Source of the DNA: Ruminococcus sp. UBA4275
Lineage (GTDB): Bacteria > Bacillota > Clostridia > Oscillospirales > Ruminococcaceae
Assembly (NCBI GenBank): GCA_002395085.1
Contig: DGVV01000048.1
Location: 1 to 7,135, forward strand
Reading direction: 5' to 3'
DNA length: 7,135 nt
Shown: positions 1-6,462 of the stretch, piece by piece
Layout: the number at the start of each line of letters is the position of its first letter
How positions within the stretch are numbered: position 1 is the stretch's first letter
Translations under genes and position numbers: made by a program
Notes under the pieces: generated by a model
Told to the model about the DNA's origin: nothing
Databases searched by the model: none
The model's input: the letters and a program-made list of their open reading frames with translations, nothing else

Positions 1-486
1 TATAAAGGCAAGGAAGACCTGTTCTGCGCGGTTGTTCACGATATAGCCGAACAGCTTGATTTATTTGTAAAGGAACGCGCTCACATTGACTTTTCATCGC
101 TTTCTGATGCGGAAATATACCAGTCATGGCAGATGACCTACGATACAATGATTCCTTTGTTCCGCCTGCTTTATGAGCATCGTCAGACCTTCGCCTTACT
201 GATCGACAAAGCGGCAGGCACAAGATACGAGAATTTCAGTCATGATTATGTAACCGAAATGAGCTATGCCTATGAACAGTTCTATGCAGAAGCAAAAAAG
301 CGCGGTCTGGCGCAGACAGAGGTCACGCGGGAAGAATTTCATGTGCTGCTCTCCTCATTCTGGACGTGTATTTGTGAACCGTTTATCCATGATATGACAT
401 GGGAGCAGATCAAAGAACATTGCCGGATCATCTGCCGATTCTTCAACTGGAGCGATGTTATCATGCTAAAGGAAGGAAATTCATAA
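1..486 (+). CDS. TetR/AcrR-family transcriptional regulator, 5' end outside window
   Basis: The open frame enters the window at base 1 and gives 161 residues before TAA at 484-486. The first visible residues, YKGKEDLF followed by a helix ending in AV, match the end of the N-terminal helix-turn-helix of TetR proteins (typically Y.HF.SKE.L), so about the first 40 residues including most of the DNA-binding domain lie upstream. The rest is an all-helical ligand-binding and dimerisation domain without a specific signature. The stop overlaps the ATG of the first ABC gene by one base, so the regulator is translated together with the transporter pair and most likely represses its own operon, with a transporter substrate as inducer (inference). 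The promoter and operator would be upstream and are not visible. An internal ATG at 133 is not the start, because the frame and the family homology continue upstream of it. Confidence 0.85.
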   Translation, partial: YKGKEDLFCAVVHDIAEQLDLFVKERAHIDFSSLSDAEIYQSWQMTYDTMIPLFRLLYEHRQTFALLIDKAAGTRYENFSHDYVTEMSYAYEQFYAEAKKRGLAQTEVTREEFHVLLSSFWTCICEPFIHDMTWEQIKEHCRIICRFFNWSDVIMLKEGNS

Positions 487-2228
487 TGTTCAATAAGATC
501 AAGCCCTATATGGGCAATTACATCAGGTATACCTATGCGGCGCTGTGTACGATGCTGATCGCACTGATCGCCTACATGGTACCGTTTTTTATGGCGTACC
601 GTATCATCAGACCGCTGATCGACGGTGAACAGCTTTCGGCGGGATATCTGGCGATTCATATCGCTATTATTTTTGTATGCAAGTTAGGCTATGCTTACTT
701 ATACGTGCTGGGACTGAAATTCTCCCATATATCAGCATTCAACACACTAAAAAATCTCCGCATTTCCTTACAGAAAAAGCTGGAGCGTCAGCCGCTTGGC
801 ACGATCCATGACATGGGAAACGGAAAAATCAAGAAGCTGTTCACGGATGATATTGATCAGGTCGAGCTGCTGCTTGCACACGCCATTCCGGAAGGCATTG
901 CCAATCTGTCAATGGCGCTGATCGCGATTGTTTGTATGTTTTTCGCTGACTGGAAGCTGGCACTGCTGTCTCTCTGCTCTTTGCCGCTGGGCTTGTTTGC
1001 AATGGGGATGATGTTCAAAGCGGGCATGGCAAAAATGAACGACTACTACACTGCCGCCGCAAAAATGAATGCTACGATCATTGAATACGTCAACGGCATG
1101 GAAGTTGTCAAGGTGTTCGGGCGGGACGGAGAATCCTATAAGCGCTACGAGAACGACATCAAAAGCTATCGGGATTTCACGCTCGCATGGTATAAGATCT
1201 GCTGGCCGTGGATGGCGCTTTACAGTGCGCTGATCCCGTGCGTAGCACTTGTGATGCTGCCTGTCGGAACGGTGATGGTTGTGAACGGCACAGCGGCGCT
1301 TGCCGATCTGGTGCTGGTATTCTGCCTGACGCTGTCAATTGGCGTACCGCTGCTCAAGGCACTGAATTTTGCCGGCAAATTTCCGCAGCTCAATTTTAAG
1401 GTTGACGAGATTGAAAAGGCGATGGACAACGAGCCGTTGAAAACCAATCACGCTCCGTTCAGCGGTGATTCACATATTGTAAAGTTTGAAGATGTGCGCT
1501 TTGCTTATAAGGAGCAGGAAGTCCTGCACGGCGTTTCGCTGGAACTCGGCGAGGGAACGCTCACCGCTCTGGTCGGCGAATCCGGCAGCGGAAAATCCAC
1601 GCTTGCAAAGCTATTAGTGCATTATTACGATCTGAACGGCGGCAGGATCACGCTCGGCGGACAGGACATCACAGATATGCGCATTGAAGCACTGAACGAT
1701 CAGATTTCCTACGTTTCGCAGGAGCAGTTTTTGTTTAACACCACGCTGTACAACAATATCCTGATCGGCAAGCCGGATGCAACCCGTGAAGAAGTCATGG
1801 CGGCTGCCGAAAAAGCGCAGTGCAGCGAATTTCTTGCCCGTCTGCCCAAGGGCATTGATACAATGGCGGGCGACGGGGGCAAGCAGCTTTCCGGCGGCGA
1901 ACGGCAGCGCATCTCTCTTGCCCGGGCGATCCTGAAAAATGCGCCTGTCATCGTGCTGGACGAAGCGACTGCTTTCATTGATCCGGAAAACGAGGAGAAA
2001 ATGAACGCGGCAATCGGCGAGATCATCAAAGGCAAAACTGTTCTTGTCATCGCACACCGCTTGCAGACTATCGTCAATGCAGACAAGATCTGCGTGATGA
2101 AAGACGGCAATATCATCGCCGCCGACAGGCATGAAAAATTGCTGCAAAGCTGTGACGAATATCAGAAACTCTGGAACAGCAGCGAAGAAAGAGCAAAATG
2201 GATGATCGGAAATGAGGTGAGAGCATGA
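486..2228 (+). CDS. ABC transporter, fused permease and ATPase half-transporter (first of pair)
   Basis: This 580-residue type IV exporter half has an N-terminal membrane domain (hydrophobic helices near 16-38, 52-75, 135-154, 157-176 and 240-300) and a C-terminal ATPase from about 335. All catalytic motifs are present: Walker A GESGSGKST at 364-372, Q-loop Q412, signature LSGGERQ at 468-474, Walker B VIVLDEA at 488-494 and switch H524. The start at 486 is chosen because GGAAGG at 471-476 lies 9 nt upstream and the preceding TAA overlaps it; the in-frame ATG at 399 lies inside the regulator and is unlikely. The protein is expected to pair with the next gene product as a heterodimer in the cytoplasmic membrane. 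The general look is that of the YbtPQ/IrtAB-like branch found beside TetR genes in clostridia. The substrate could be a drug, peptide or siderophore, and the sequence does not decide between them. Confidence 0.93.
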   Translation: MFNKIKPYMGNYIRYTYAALCTMLIALIAYMVPFFMAYRIIRPLIDGEQLSAGYLAIHIAIIFVCKLGYAYLYVLGLKFSHISAFNTLKNLRISLQKKLERQPLGTIHDMGNGKIKKLFTDDIDQVELLLAHAIPEGIANLSMALIAIVCMFFADWKLALLSLCSLPLGLFAMGMMFKAGMAKMNDYYTAAAKMNATIIEYVNGMEVVKVFGRDGESYKRYENDIKSYRDFTLAWYKICWPWMALYSALIPCVALVMLPVGTVMVVNGTAALADLVLVFCLTLSIGVPLLKALNFAGKFPQLNFKVDEIEKAMDNEPLKTNHAPFSGDSHIVKFEDVRFAYKEQEVLHGVSLELGEGTLTALVGESGSGKSTLAKLLVHYYDLNGGRITLGGQDITDMRIEALNDQISYVSQEQFLFNTTLYNNILIGKPDATREEVMAAAEKAQCSEFLARLPKGIDTMAGDGGKQLSGGERQRISLARAILKNAPVIVLDEATAFIDPENEEKMNAAIGEIIKGKTVLVIAHRLQTIVNADKICVMKDGNIIAADRHEKLLQSCDEYQKLWNSSEERAKWMIGNEVRA

Positions 2229-3961
2229 TCGGCATGATAAAGCGCATCCTTGATGTATCGGGCAATTACAAAGGCAGAATTTATGGTGCGATGGTGCTGT
2301 CATTCCTGAAAGGGATGCTGATGAAGGTGCCTGCGGTTGCAGTATTTCTGATTGTATCCGCTTTCATTGACGGCGAACTGACAAAGACGGCAGGCATTTA
2401 TGCGGCGATTGCACTTGTGGGCAGCGTGGCGGTTCAGGCGATTTTTCAGAATATCGCGGACAGACTGCAAAGTGCGGCAGGATATATGATATTTGCGGAT
2501 ATGCGCATGAAACTGGGTGCGCATCTCCGCCGGCTGCCGATGGGATTTTTTACCGAAGGCAATATCGGGCGCATCAGTTCCGTGCTGTCAACGGATATGG
2601 TGTTCATCGAAGAAAACTGCATGATGGTGCTTGCAGATGTGATGAGCTATCTGTTCTCGCAAATCATTATGATCGTGTTCATGTTTCTCTTTGACTGGCG
2701 GCTTGGTCTGGCATCCCTTGCTGTTACGGGCTGCATGATGCTGCTTGGCAGGGGTATGCTCAAAAGCGACCTCTCCAACTCAAAGGAAAGACAGGATGCA
2801 GCCGAGATCCAGACAAAAGCGGTACTGGATTTCACTGAGGGCATCGGCATTATCAAGACCTACAATCTGCTTGGTGAAAAATCAAAGGAACTGACAGACA
2901 GCTTTGCGCATAACTGCAAGGTCAATCTTGCATTTGAAGAAGAACACGCTCCCTGGGCGCGGGGCGTGAACATGATCTATGCTGCGGGAACTGTACTGGT
3001 ACTGGCGATTTCGACATTTCTGTACGTGAAAGGCGCTATGCCGCTGAATTACTATATCGGTATGCTGCTGTTCCTCTTTGATCTGTTCGTGCCGATCAAG
3101 ACCTTCTATGATCAGGAGGCAAGACTGACGGTGATGAGCGCCTGCATGGACAGAATTGAAGCGCTCTTTGCAGAAAAACAGCTTGATGACAGCGGCACAC
3201 AATTGCTGACGGACAGCAATGCACCGGAAATCGAATACCGGAATGTGACCTTTGCCTACGATCAAAAAGATGTCCTCAAAGATGTTTCATTCAAAGCGGA
3301 TAAGGGCACGATGACAGCGCTTGTCGGGCCGTCCGGCGGCGGAAAATCGACAATTGCAAGCCTGCTGACACGTTTCTGGGATATTCAGTCGGGTGAAATA
3401 CTTTTGCGCGGTACGGATATCCGGAAGATACCGCTTGCAACGCTCATGAACAATATCAGCATGGTGTTCCAGCGTGTGTATCTGTTTCAGGATACTGTTT
3501 ACAATAACATTGCACTCGGCAGACCCGATGCGAGCCGGGAGGAAATTATCGAAGCAGCGAAAAAAGCGCGGTGCTATGATTTTATTATGGATCTTCCCGA
3601 CGGCTTTGATACCGTCATCGGTGAGGGCGGTGCATCCCTTTCAGGCGGTCAGGCACAGCGCTTGTCAATCGCAAGGTGCATTCTCAAGGATTCGCCGATT
3701 GTTATCCTCGATGAAGCAACTGCAAGTGTGGATGCAGACAATGAGAGCTATATCCAGCAGGCGATTTCCGAGCTTTGCAAGGGTAAGACACTGCTGGTCA
3801 TTGCGCACAGGCTCAATACCATTGCCGGTGCAGATCAGATCATGGTCATCCGCGACGGGCAGGTCGCTGAATCGGGCGATCATAACAGTCTGATGCAAAA
3901 GGACAGCATTTACCGTTCTATGGTGACAAAGCGTGCAGTCAGCACAGGCTGGAAAAACTAA
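2225..3961 (+). CDS. ABC transporter, fused permease and ATPase half-transporter (second of pair)
   Basis: This 578-residue partner of the preceding transporter has the same plan: membrane helices near 20-46, 55-75, 140-180 and 250-295, then an ATPase domain. Motifs are Walker A GPSGGGKST at 368-376, Q-loop Q416, signature LSGGQAQ at 472-478, Walker B VILDEA at 493-498 and switch H528. With both partners intact, neither ATP site looks degenerate, unlike many heterodimeric exporters. The ATG overlaps the upstream TGA (ATGA), and GAGGTGA at 2214-2220 supplies the ribosome site, so the two subunits are translationally coupled at matched levels. A second in-frame ATG at 2234 sits too far from this site to be preferred. 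It is the last gene of the + strand operon and a hairpin follows 24 bp after the stop. The substrate is unknown. Confidence 0.93.
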   Translation: MIGMIKRILDVSGNYKGRIYGAMVLSFLKGMLMKVPAVAVFLIVSAFIDGELTKTAGIYAAIALVGSVAVQAIFQNIADRLQSAAGYMIFADMRMKLGAHLRRLPMGFFTEGNIGRISSVLSTDMVFIEENCMMVLADVMSYLFSQIIMIVFMFLFDWRLGLASLAVTGCMMLLGRGMLKSDLSNSKERQDAAEIQTKAVLDFTEGIGIIKTYNLLGEKSKELTDSFAHNCKVNLAFEEEHAPWARGVNMIYAAGTVLVLAISTFLYVKGAMPLNYYIGMLLFLFDLFVPIKTFYDQEARLTVMSACMDRIEALFAEKQLDDSGTQLLTDSNAPEIEYRNVTFAYDQKDVLKDVSFKADKGTMTALVGPSGGGKSTIASLLTRFWDIQSGEILLRGTDIRKIPLATLMNNISMVFQRVYLFQDTVYNNIALGRPDASREEIIEAAKKARCYDFIMDLPDGFDTVIGEGGASLSGGQAQRLSIARCILKDSPIVILDEATASVDADNESYIQQAISELCKGKTLLVIAHRLNTIAGADQIMVIRDGQVAESGDHNSLMQKDSIYRSMVTKRAVSTGWKN

Positions 3962-3984
3962 AAGGGAAAAGGATTCCTCACAAA

Positions 3985-4018
3985 AACAGAGCATTGTTGT
4001 ATTTGATAATGCTCTGTT
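3985..4018. terminator. Bidirectional Rho-independent terminator after the ABC operon
   Basis: A perfect 11-bp inverted repeat, AACAGAGCATT at 3985-3995 and AATGCTCTGTT at 4008-4018, encloses a 12-nt loop. On the - strand the stem runs straight into five T residues (complement of 3982-3986), which is the stronger signal and would stop transcripts of the chrA/GNAT' operon. On the + strand the stem is followed by a weaker ATTTGATT, adequate for the ABC operon. The - strand GNAT' stop codon lies at the edge of the stem. Confidence 0.8.
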
Positions 4019-4025
4019 ATTTGAT

Positions 4026-4094
4026 TATGCCATAACTGCATCTGCCGCGCAGTCCCCTGTCATCGTACTGGATGCCGGACATGGCATCAACTGA
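4026..4094 (+). pseudogene. Remnant of a secreted N-acetylmuramoyl-L-alanine amidase (Amidase_3-like)
   Basis: The + frame gives about 22 residues ending in a TGA at 4092-4094. They include ITASAAQ followed by SPVIVLDAGHGIN. VIVLDAGHG is the first zinc-binding strand of Amidase_3 (CwlC/AmiC-type) cell-wall amidases, where the His coordinates zinc. The preceding ASAAQ resembles a signal-peptidase I cleavage site, so this would be the junction of signal peptide and mature enzyme. No start codon or ribosome site precedes it and nothing of the enzyme follows; the 137-bp repeat begins 11 bp after the stop. It is most likely a deletion scar. The match is short, so a chance resemblance cannot be excluded. 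Confidence 0.45.
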
Positions 4095-4104
4095 AACGAA
4101 ATCG

Positions 4105-4241
4105 CAAAATGCAAGCAGCGCCCCGCGGGGCGCTGCTGTTTTTATCGTAGATTCGTTTGTTTTAAGATCATCCTTCGTAAAAGCACAATAATTGACGTCT
4201 TCTCCTCCGGTGTCAAAAATGGTATGAGAATAGAGTTCAAG
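4105..4241. repeat. 137-bp direct repeat, copy 1
   Basis: This segment is 135/137 identical to 6879-7015 in the same orientation. The only differences are at 4114 (A versus C) and 4232 (A versus G). After three mismatches the next five bases (GCCGT) also agree, so the boundary at the right is slightly uncertain. It contains a GC-rich palindrome followed by a T run near its left end. No terminal inverted repeats and no target-site duplication are apparent. On the - strand it is open throughout in the frame used by the truncated GNAT. A dispersed genomic repeat is the likeliest explanation; its family is unknown to me. Confidence 0.9.
4106..4143 (+). terminator. Rho-independent terminator inside repeat copy 1
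   Basis: A perfect 24-bp palindrome at 4114-4137 can fold as a 10-bp stem (AGCAGCGCCC pairing with GGGCGCTGCT) with a CGCG loop. It is preceded by an A tract (4106-4109) and followed by G plus five T residues at 4139-4143. This is a classic + strand terminator and would act as a backup to the hairpin at 3985-4018. On the - strand only a broken T run follows the stem, so read-through there is plausible. Confidence 0.8.
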
Positions 4242-4508
4242 CTCGCCGTGATCGTATTCTGTTCTGATCACAACACCGCCGACAGGTTTATTGTCCTGCA
4301 TGATCCTGAAAGCTGTACCCTCGTCGATCGAACGGGAAATCGTCTCATGGGAGATGATCTCGCCGTCCTCTTCAAAATGATCGTCCCGCTGACCCAATTC
4401 TTCCAATGCACCGTAATTGAATGCTTCCTGATTGTCCCTTATAAACTGCTCTCTGTCGGACGTTTCAAACGGAACAAGCTGTATTTCTGTCATATTCATT
4501 CTCCTTTT

Positions 4509-5075
4509 TTACAATCCGAATCCATATCCTGCCACTATGCCGATAACAGCAGAAATGCCTATGATCGCTATTGGGTGCAGTTTCTTGAAAGCAAGCACTG
4601 CACCAATAACGAATACTCCAAGTGATAGCCAGAAGCTTGCCCCTGACAATTCAGCAGTCTGCAATCCATCAGGAAAGAAAACCGTCATTCCCACAGACAG
4701 GAATGCTGCACCGATAAGTCCTATCACAGCAGGACGCAGACCGTACATCACACCGTCAACAGCACGGCTCTTGCGGAACTTTTCATAAAACTTCGCTGCG
4801 ATCAGGATAATCACAAAGGACGGCAGAACTACTCCGAGGGTTGCACATACAGCCCCGATCACACCGCCAGTACGGATACCGATGAATGTAGCCATATTGA
4901 TTGCCAGCGGCCCAGGCGTGCTTTCACTGACTGCAATAAAATCCACGACCTCCGCCTGTGTAAGCCAGCCGTGACGCTCGACTTCGCTCTGTATCAGAGG
5001 AAGCATTGCATATCCGCCGCCGAACGTGAATGCGCCGATCTTCAGGAAGGTCAGAAACAGCTCAATCCATATCAT
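4509..5075 (-). CDS. chrA: Chromate transporter-family protein, short ChrA type (second subunit)
   Basis: This 188-residue membrane protein belongs to the CHR family. It carries GAFTFGGGYAM at 14-24 and the ESTPGPLAIN motif around 51-60, then several hydrophobic helices to the C-terminus (PSFVIILIAA, AVIGLIGAAF, SLGVFVIGAV). It corresponds to one half of the roughly 400-residue long-chain ChrA. Such short proteins normally occur as adjacent pairs and are thought to work as a two-subunit transporter of oppositely oriented halves. The ATG at 5075 is supported by AAGGAG at 5083-5088 with 7-nt spacing, and the gene overlaps the upstream chrA stop by 14 bp. Family members export chromate, probably as a sulfate-like oxyanion; in anaerobic gut bacteria the true substrate is often unproven and could be another anion. 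Confidence 0.88.
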   Translation of the reverse strand: MIWIELFLTFLKIGAFTFGGGYAMLPLIQSEVERHGWLTQAEVVDFIAVSESTPGPLAINMATFIGIRTGGVIGAVCATLGVVLPSFVIILIAAKFYEKFRKSRAVDGVMYGLRPAVIGLIGAAFLSVGMTVFFPDGLQTAELSGASFWLSLGVFVIGAVLAFKKLHPIAIIGISAVIGIVAGYGFGL

Positions 5076-5619
5076 CGCTCTGCTCCTTTCTGAATATCAG
5101 CGACCATATAAGCCCGAATACTGCACAGCCGATGATCACGAACACCGCATCTATTTTCAGGAAAGCTGTCAGCACCAATGCCGCTGCCATGATAACATAG
5201 GAAACAGCGTGTTTTTTCGTCGCCATGAACATGGTATATACCGCTTTGAGTATCAGGGCAAGAACACCTGCACGAATCCCCATAAAGGCGTACTGCACAG
5301 CTTTTGACTCCTGAAATGCTTTCAGAACAAAAGAGATCACGGATATTATCAGAAACGACGGCAGGACAACACCCAGCGTTGCGCAGACAGCACCGAGCGT
5401 TCCGGCGGTACGGCTGCCTACAAAGGTGGCAGCATTGATCGCAACCGGACCCGGTGTTGATTCTGCTATCGCAACAACTTCAAGTATATCATCCTCATTC
5501 AGCCAATGCTTATTATCACAGACCTCGCGCTGTATCAGCGGTATCATCGCATAACCGCCGCCGAAGGTAAAAGCTCCGATTTTCATGAAGGTCAGGAACA
5601 GGTCAAGATTCTTATTCAC
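5062..5619 (-). CDS. chrA: Chromate transporter-family protein, short ChrA type (first subunit)
   Basis: This 185-residue CHR-family half-transporter is the upstream partner of the gene at 4509-5075. Hallmarks are GAFTFGGGYAM at 15-25 and ESTPGPVAIN around 53-62, followed by LGVVLPSF and further membrane helices. The start is placed at the GTG at 5619, not at the in-frame ATG at 5667. The GTG has GGGAG at 5627-5631 with 7-nt spacing, matches family length and the partner protein, and begins downstream of the predicted promoter, whereas the ATG at 5667 would lie inside the -35 box. The two subunits share the N-terminal motif but have diverged elsewhere, as expected for a heterodimer. The gene is divergent from the DUF134-NifX gene, with 129 bp between starts. 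Confidence 0.88.
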   Translation of the reverse strand: MNKNLDLFLTFMKIGAFTFGGGYAMIPLIQREVCDNKHWLNEDDILEVVAIAESTPGPVAINAATFVGSRTAGTLGAVCATLGVVLPSFLIISVISFVLKAFQESKAVQYAFMGIRAGVLALILKAVYTMFMATKKHAVSYVIMAAALVLTAFLKIDAVFVIIGCAVFGLIWSLIFRKEQSDDMD

Positions 5620-5638
5620 AATATCACTCCCACAGAAA

Positions 5639-5667
5639 ATTATACCAAATGAAGCAATATCCGTCAA
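5639..5667 (-). promoter_or_regulatory. Sigma-A promoter for the chrA operon
   Basis: Reading the - strand, TTGACG (5662-5667) and TATAAT (5639-5644) are separated by exactly 17 bp. The start point would fall near 5632, giving a leader of only about 13 nt in which the GGGAG ribosome site (5627-5631) lies almost at the 5' end. The upstream edge is 19 bp from the repeated operator-like sites of the opposite promoter, so shared regulation is possible but not shown. Confidence 0.75.
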
Positions 5668-5685
5668 TATCCGAAAACGCCAAGA

Positions 5686-5731
5686 TTATACTTGACATAA
5701 GTCGAGAAATATGTTATACTTGACATAAGTC
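5686..5731. repeat. Two exact 18-bp direct repeats, putative operator pair
   Basis: The sequence TTATACTTGACATAAGTC occurs at 5686-5703 and again at 5714-5731, a 28-bp period. Each unit has an imperfect dyad (ACTT, five bases, AAGT), a plausible site for a dimeric regulator. The units overlap the -35 and the -10/start region of the + promoter. The flanking DUF134 protein carries a helix-turn-helix and is the natural candidate ligand (inference); the sites could also simply reflect duplication of promoter elements. Confidence 0.7.
5692..5720 (+). promoter_or_regulatory. Sigma-A promoter for the DUF134-NifX gene
   Basis: TTGACA at 5692-5697 and TATACT at 5715-5720 are separated by exactly 17 bp, a near-consensus housekeeping promoter. 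The -35 lies in the first and the -10 in the second of two identical 18-bp repeats, so any protein binding them would block polymerase directly. Transcription should start near 5727. The ribosome site AAAGGAG at 5734-5740 lies 8 nt before the ATG at 5749. Confidence 0.8.
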
Positions 5732-5748
5732 AGAAAGGAGATGCTATT

Positions 5749-6462
5749 ATGCCAAGACCTCAGAAATCACGCCGTATCTGTTGTTACCCCGATTACTGGA
5801 GCTTTGCGCCCGATCAGGATACAGCAACCGATACGGTCGTTATGTCGCTTGACGAGTTTGAAACGATACGTCTGATAGATTATCAGTCAAAGACGCAGGA
5901 ACAATGCGCTCAGGAGATGAACGTGGCGAGAACAACTGTCACGGCGATCTATGACACCGCAAGAAAAAAACTTGCTCAGGCTTTGGTCGAGGGCAGACGC
6001 ATCGTCATTTCAGGCGGAAATTATACTCTTGATAACACGATCTCGGAGGAGATCGCACGGAAAGGAAGCACTATTATGAGAATTGCAGTAACCTATGAAA
6101 ACGGACAGATCTTTCAGCATTTCGGCAGAACAGAGCAGTTTAAGCTCTATGACGTTGCTGACGGCAAGATCATCAATGAGCAGGTAGTTGGAACAATGGG
6201 CGCAGGACATGGTGCGCTTGCGGGATTCCTGAAAAACGCTCAGGCTGACGTTCTGATCTGCGGAGGTATCGGCGGAGGCGCACAGATGGCTATGCAGGAG
6301 GCTGGCATCACCCTCTACGGCGGAAATACGGGCAGTGCTGATGAAGCTGTAAAGGCTTTCCTTGCACAGACACTTGTTCAGAATGAGAATCCGACTTGCG
6401 ATCATCACCATGAACATGGCGAAGGTCATTCCTGCGGAGATCACGGCTGCGGTAAACACTGA
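5749..6462 (+). CDS. UPF0251 (DUF134) DNA-binding domain fused to a NifX/NifB-type FeMo-cofactor-binding domain
   Basis: The 237-residue protein has two domains. Residues 1 to about 95 are UPF0251/DUF134: MPRP at the start, RRICCYP, LDEFETIRLID, a helix-turn-helix around 49-73 (QEQCAQEMNVARTTVTAIYDTA) and the RIVISGGNY end. Residues 110 to about 210 are a NifX/NafY-like dinitrogenase iron-molybdenum cofactor domain (RIAVTYENG, HFGRTEQF, DVLICGGIGGGA). The last 21 residues (217-237) are very rich in His and Cys and should bind metal. No nif genes are nearby, so a nitrogenase role is unlikely; such proteins occur widely in anaerobes beside metal and Fe-S related genes. A metal- or cluster-sensing regulator is a reasonable inference. 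Its stop overlaps the next ATG (TGATG), coupling it to the metallo-hydrolase fragment. The start has a strong ribosome site, AAAGGAG at 5734-5740. Confidence 0.88.
   Translation: MPRPQKSRRICCYPDYWSFAPDQDTATDTVVMSLDEFETIRLIDYQSKTQEQCAQEMNVARTTVTAIYDTARKKLAQALVEGRRIVISGGNYTLDNTISEEIARKGSTIMRIAVTYENGQIFQHFGRTEQFKLYDVADGKIINEQVVGTMGAGHGALAGFLKNAQADVLICGGIGGGAQMAMQEAGITLYGGNTGSADEAVKAFLAQTLVQNENPTCDHHHEHGEGHSCGDHGCGKH
6061..6078 (+). promoter_or_regulatory. Possible internal translation start for a free NifX-like protein
   Basis: AAAGGAAGCACTATTATG at 6061-6078 closely resembles the genuine start region at 5734-5751 (14 of 18 bases identical, including AAAGGA and CTATTATG). The ATG is Met110, exactly where the NifX-like domain begins (MRIAVTYENG). 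Initiation here would make a separate 128-residue cofactor-binding protein. It may be functional or a relic of two once separate genes. Confidence 0.4.

Larger units (their letters stand above)
4017..4493 (-). pseudogene. GNAT-family N-acetyltransferase, N-terminal half fused to repeat sequence
   Basis: The frame encodes 158 residues from the ATG at 4493. Residues 1 to about 84 (DREQFIRDNQEAF, RDDHFEEDGEIIS, KPVGGVVI) match the N-terminal half of a clostridial GNAT acetyltransferase of roughly 150 residues. From residue 85 (base 4241) the coding strand enters the 137-bp repeat, and from about base 4104 it runs antisense to the amidase remnant. The expected acetyl-CoA pyrophosphate-binding motif (Q/R-x-x-G-x-G/A) is therefore missing, and the protein should be inactive as an acetyltransferase. 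The start is set at the second ATG because GGAG at 4501-4504 is only 1 nt from the ATG at 4499 but 7 nt from this one. It lies 15 bp downstream of the chrA stop, as the third gene of that operon. The total length being near that of an intact GNAT is coincidental. Confidence 0.75.

Noticed and set aside
399..485. Longer N-terminus for the first ABC gene from the ATG at 399
   Set aside because: It would lie wholly inside the TetR gene in another frame. The ATG at 486 has a good ribosome site and fits the family start.
1614..2303. Long - strand open frame across the end of the first ABC gene
   Set aside because: It is antisense to a strongly conserved ATPase domain, has no recognisable domain and is rich in chance Cys and His; it is a shadow frame.
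4105..4241. Insertion sequence
   Set aside because: There is no transposase, no terminal inverted repeats and no target duplication. It is kept only as a repeat of unknown type.
4224..4788. + strand open frames over the GNAT' and chrA genes
   Set aside because: They are antisense to recognised proteins, lack family signals and have no supporting ribosome sites.
5620..5667. ATG at 5667 as start of the upstream chrA
   Set aside because: That codon overlaps the -35 box of the predicted promoter. The GTG at 5619 has GGGAG at proper spacing and matches the partner protein length.
5686..5731. Start of a CRISPR array (short repeats with a 10-bp gap)
   Set aside because: There are only two units, the spacer of 10 bp is far too short, and the repeats coincide with promoter boxes; no cas genes are present.
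5620..5748. Riboswitch in the divergent intergenic region
   Set aside because: The two predicted leaders are about 13 and 22 nt, too short for a structured aptamer.
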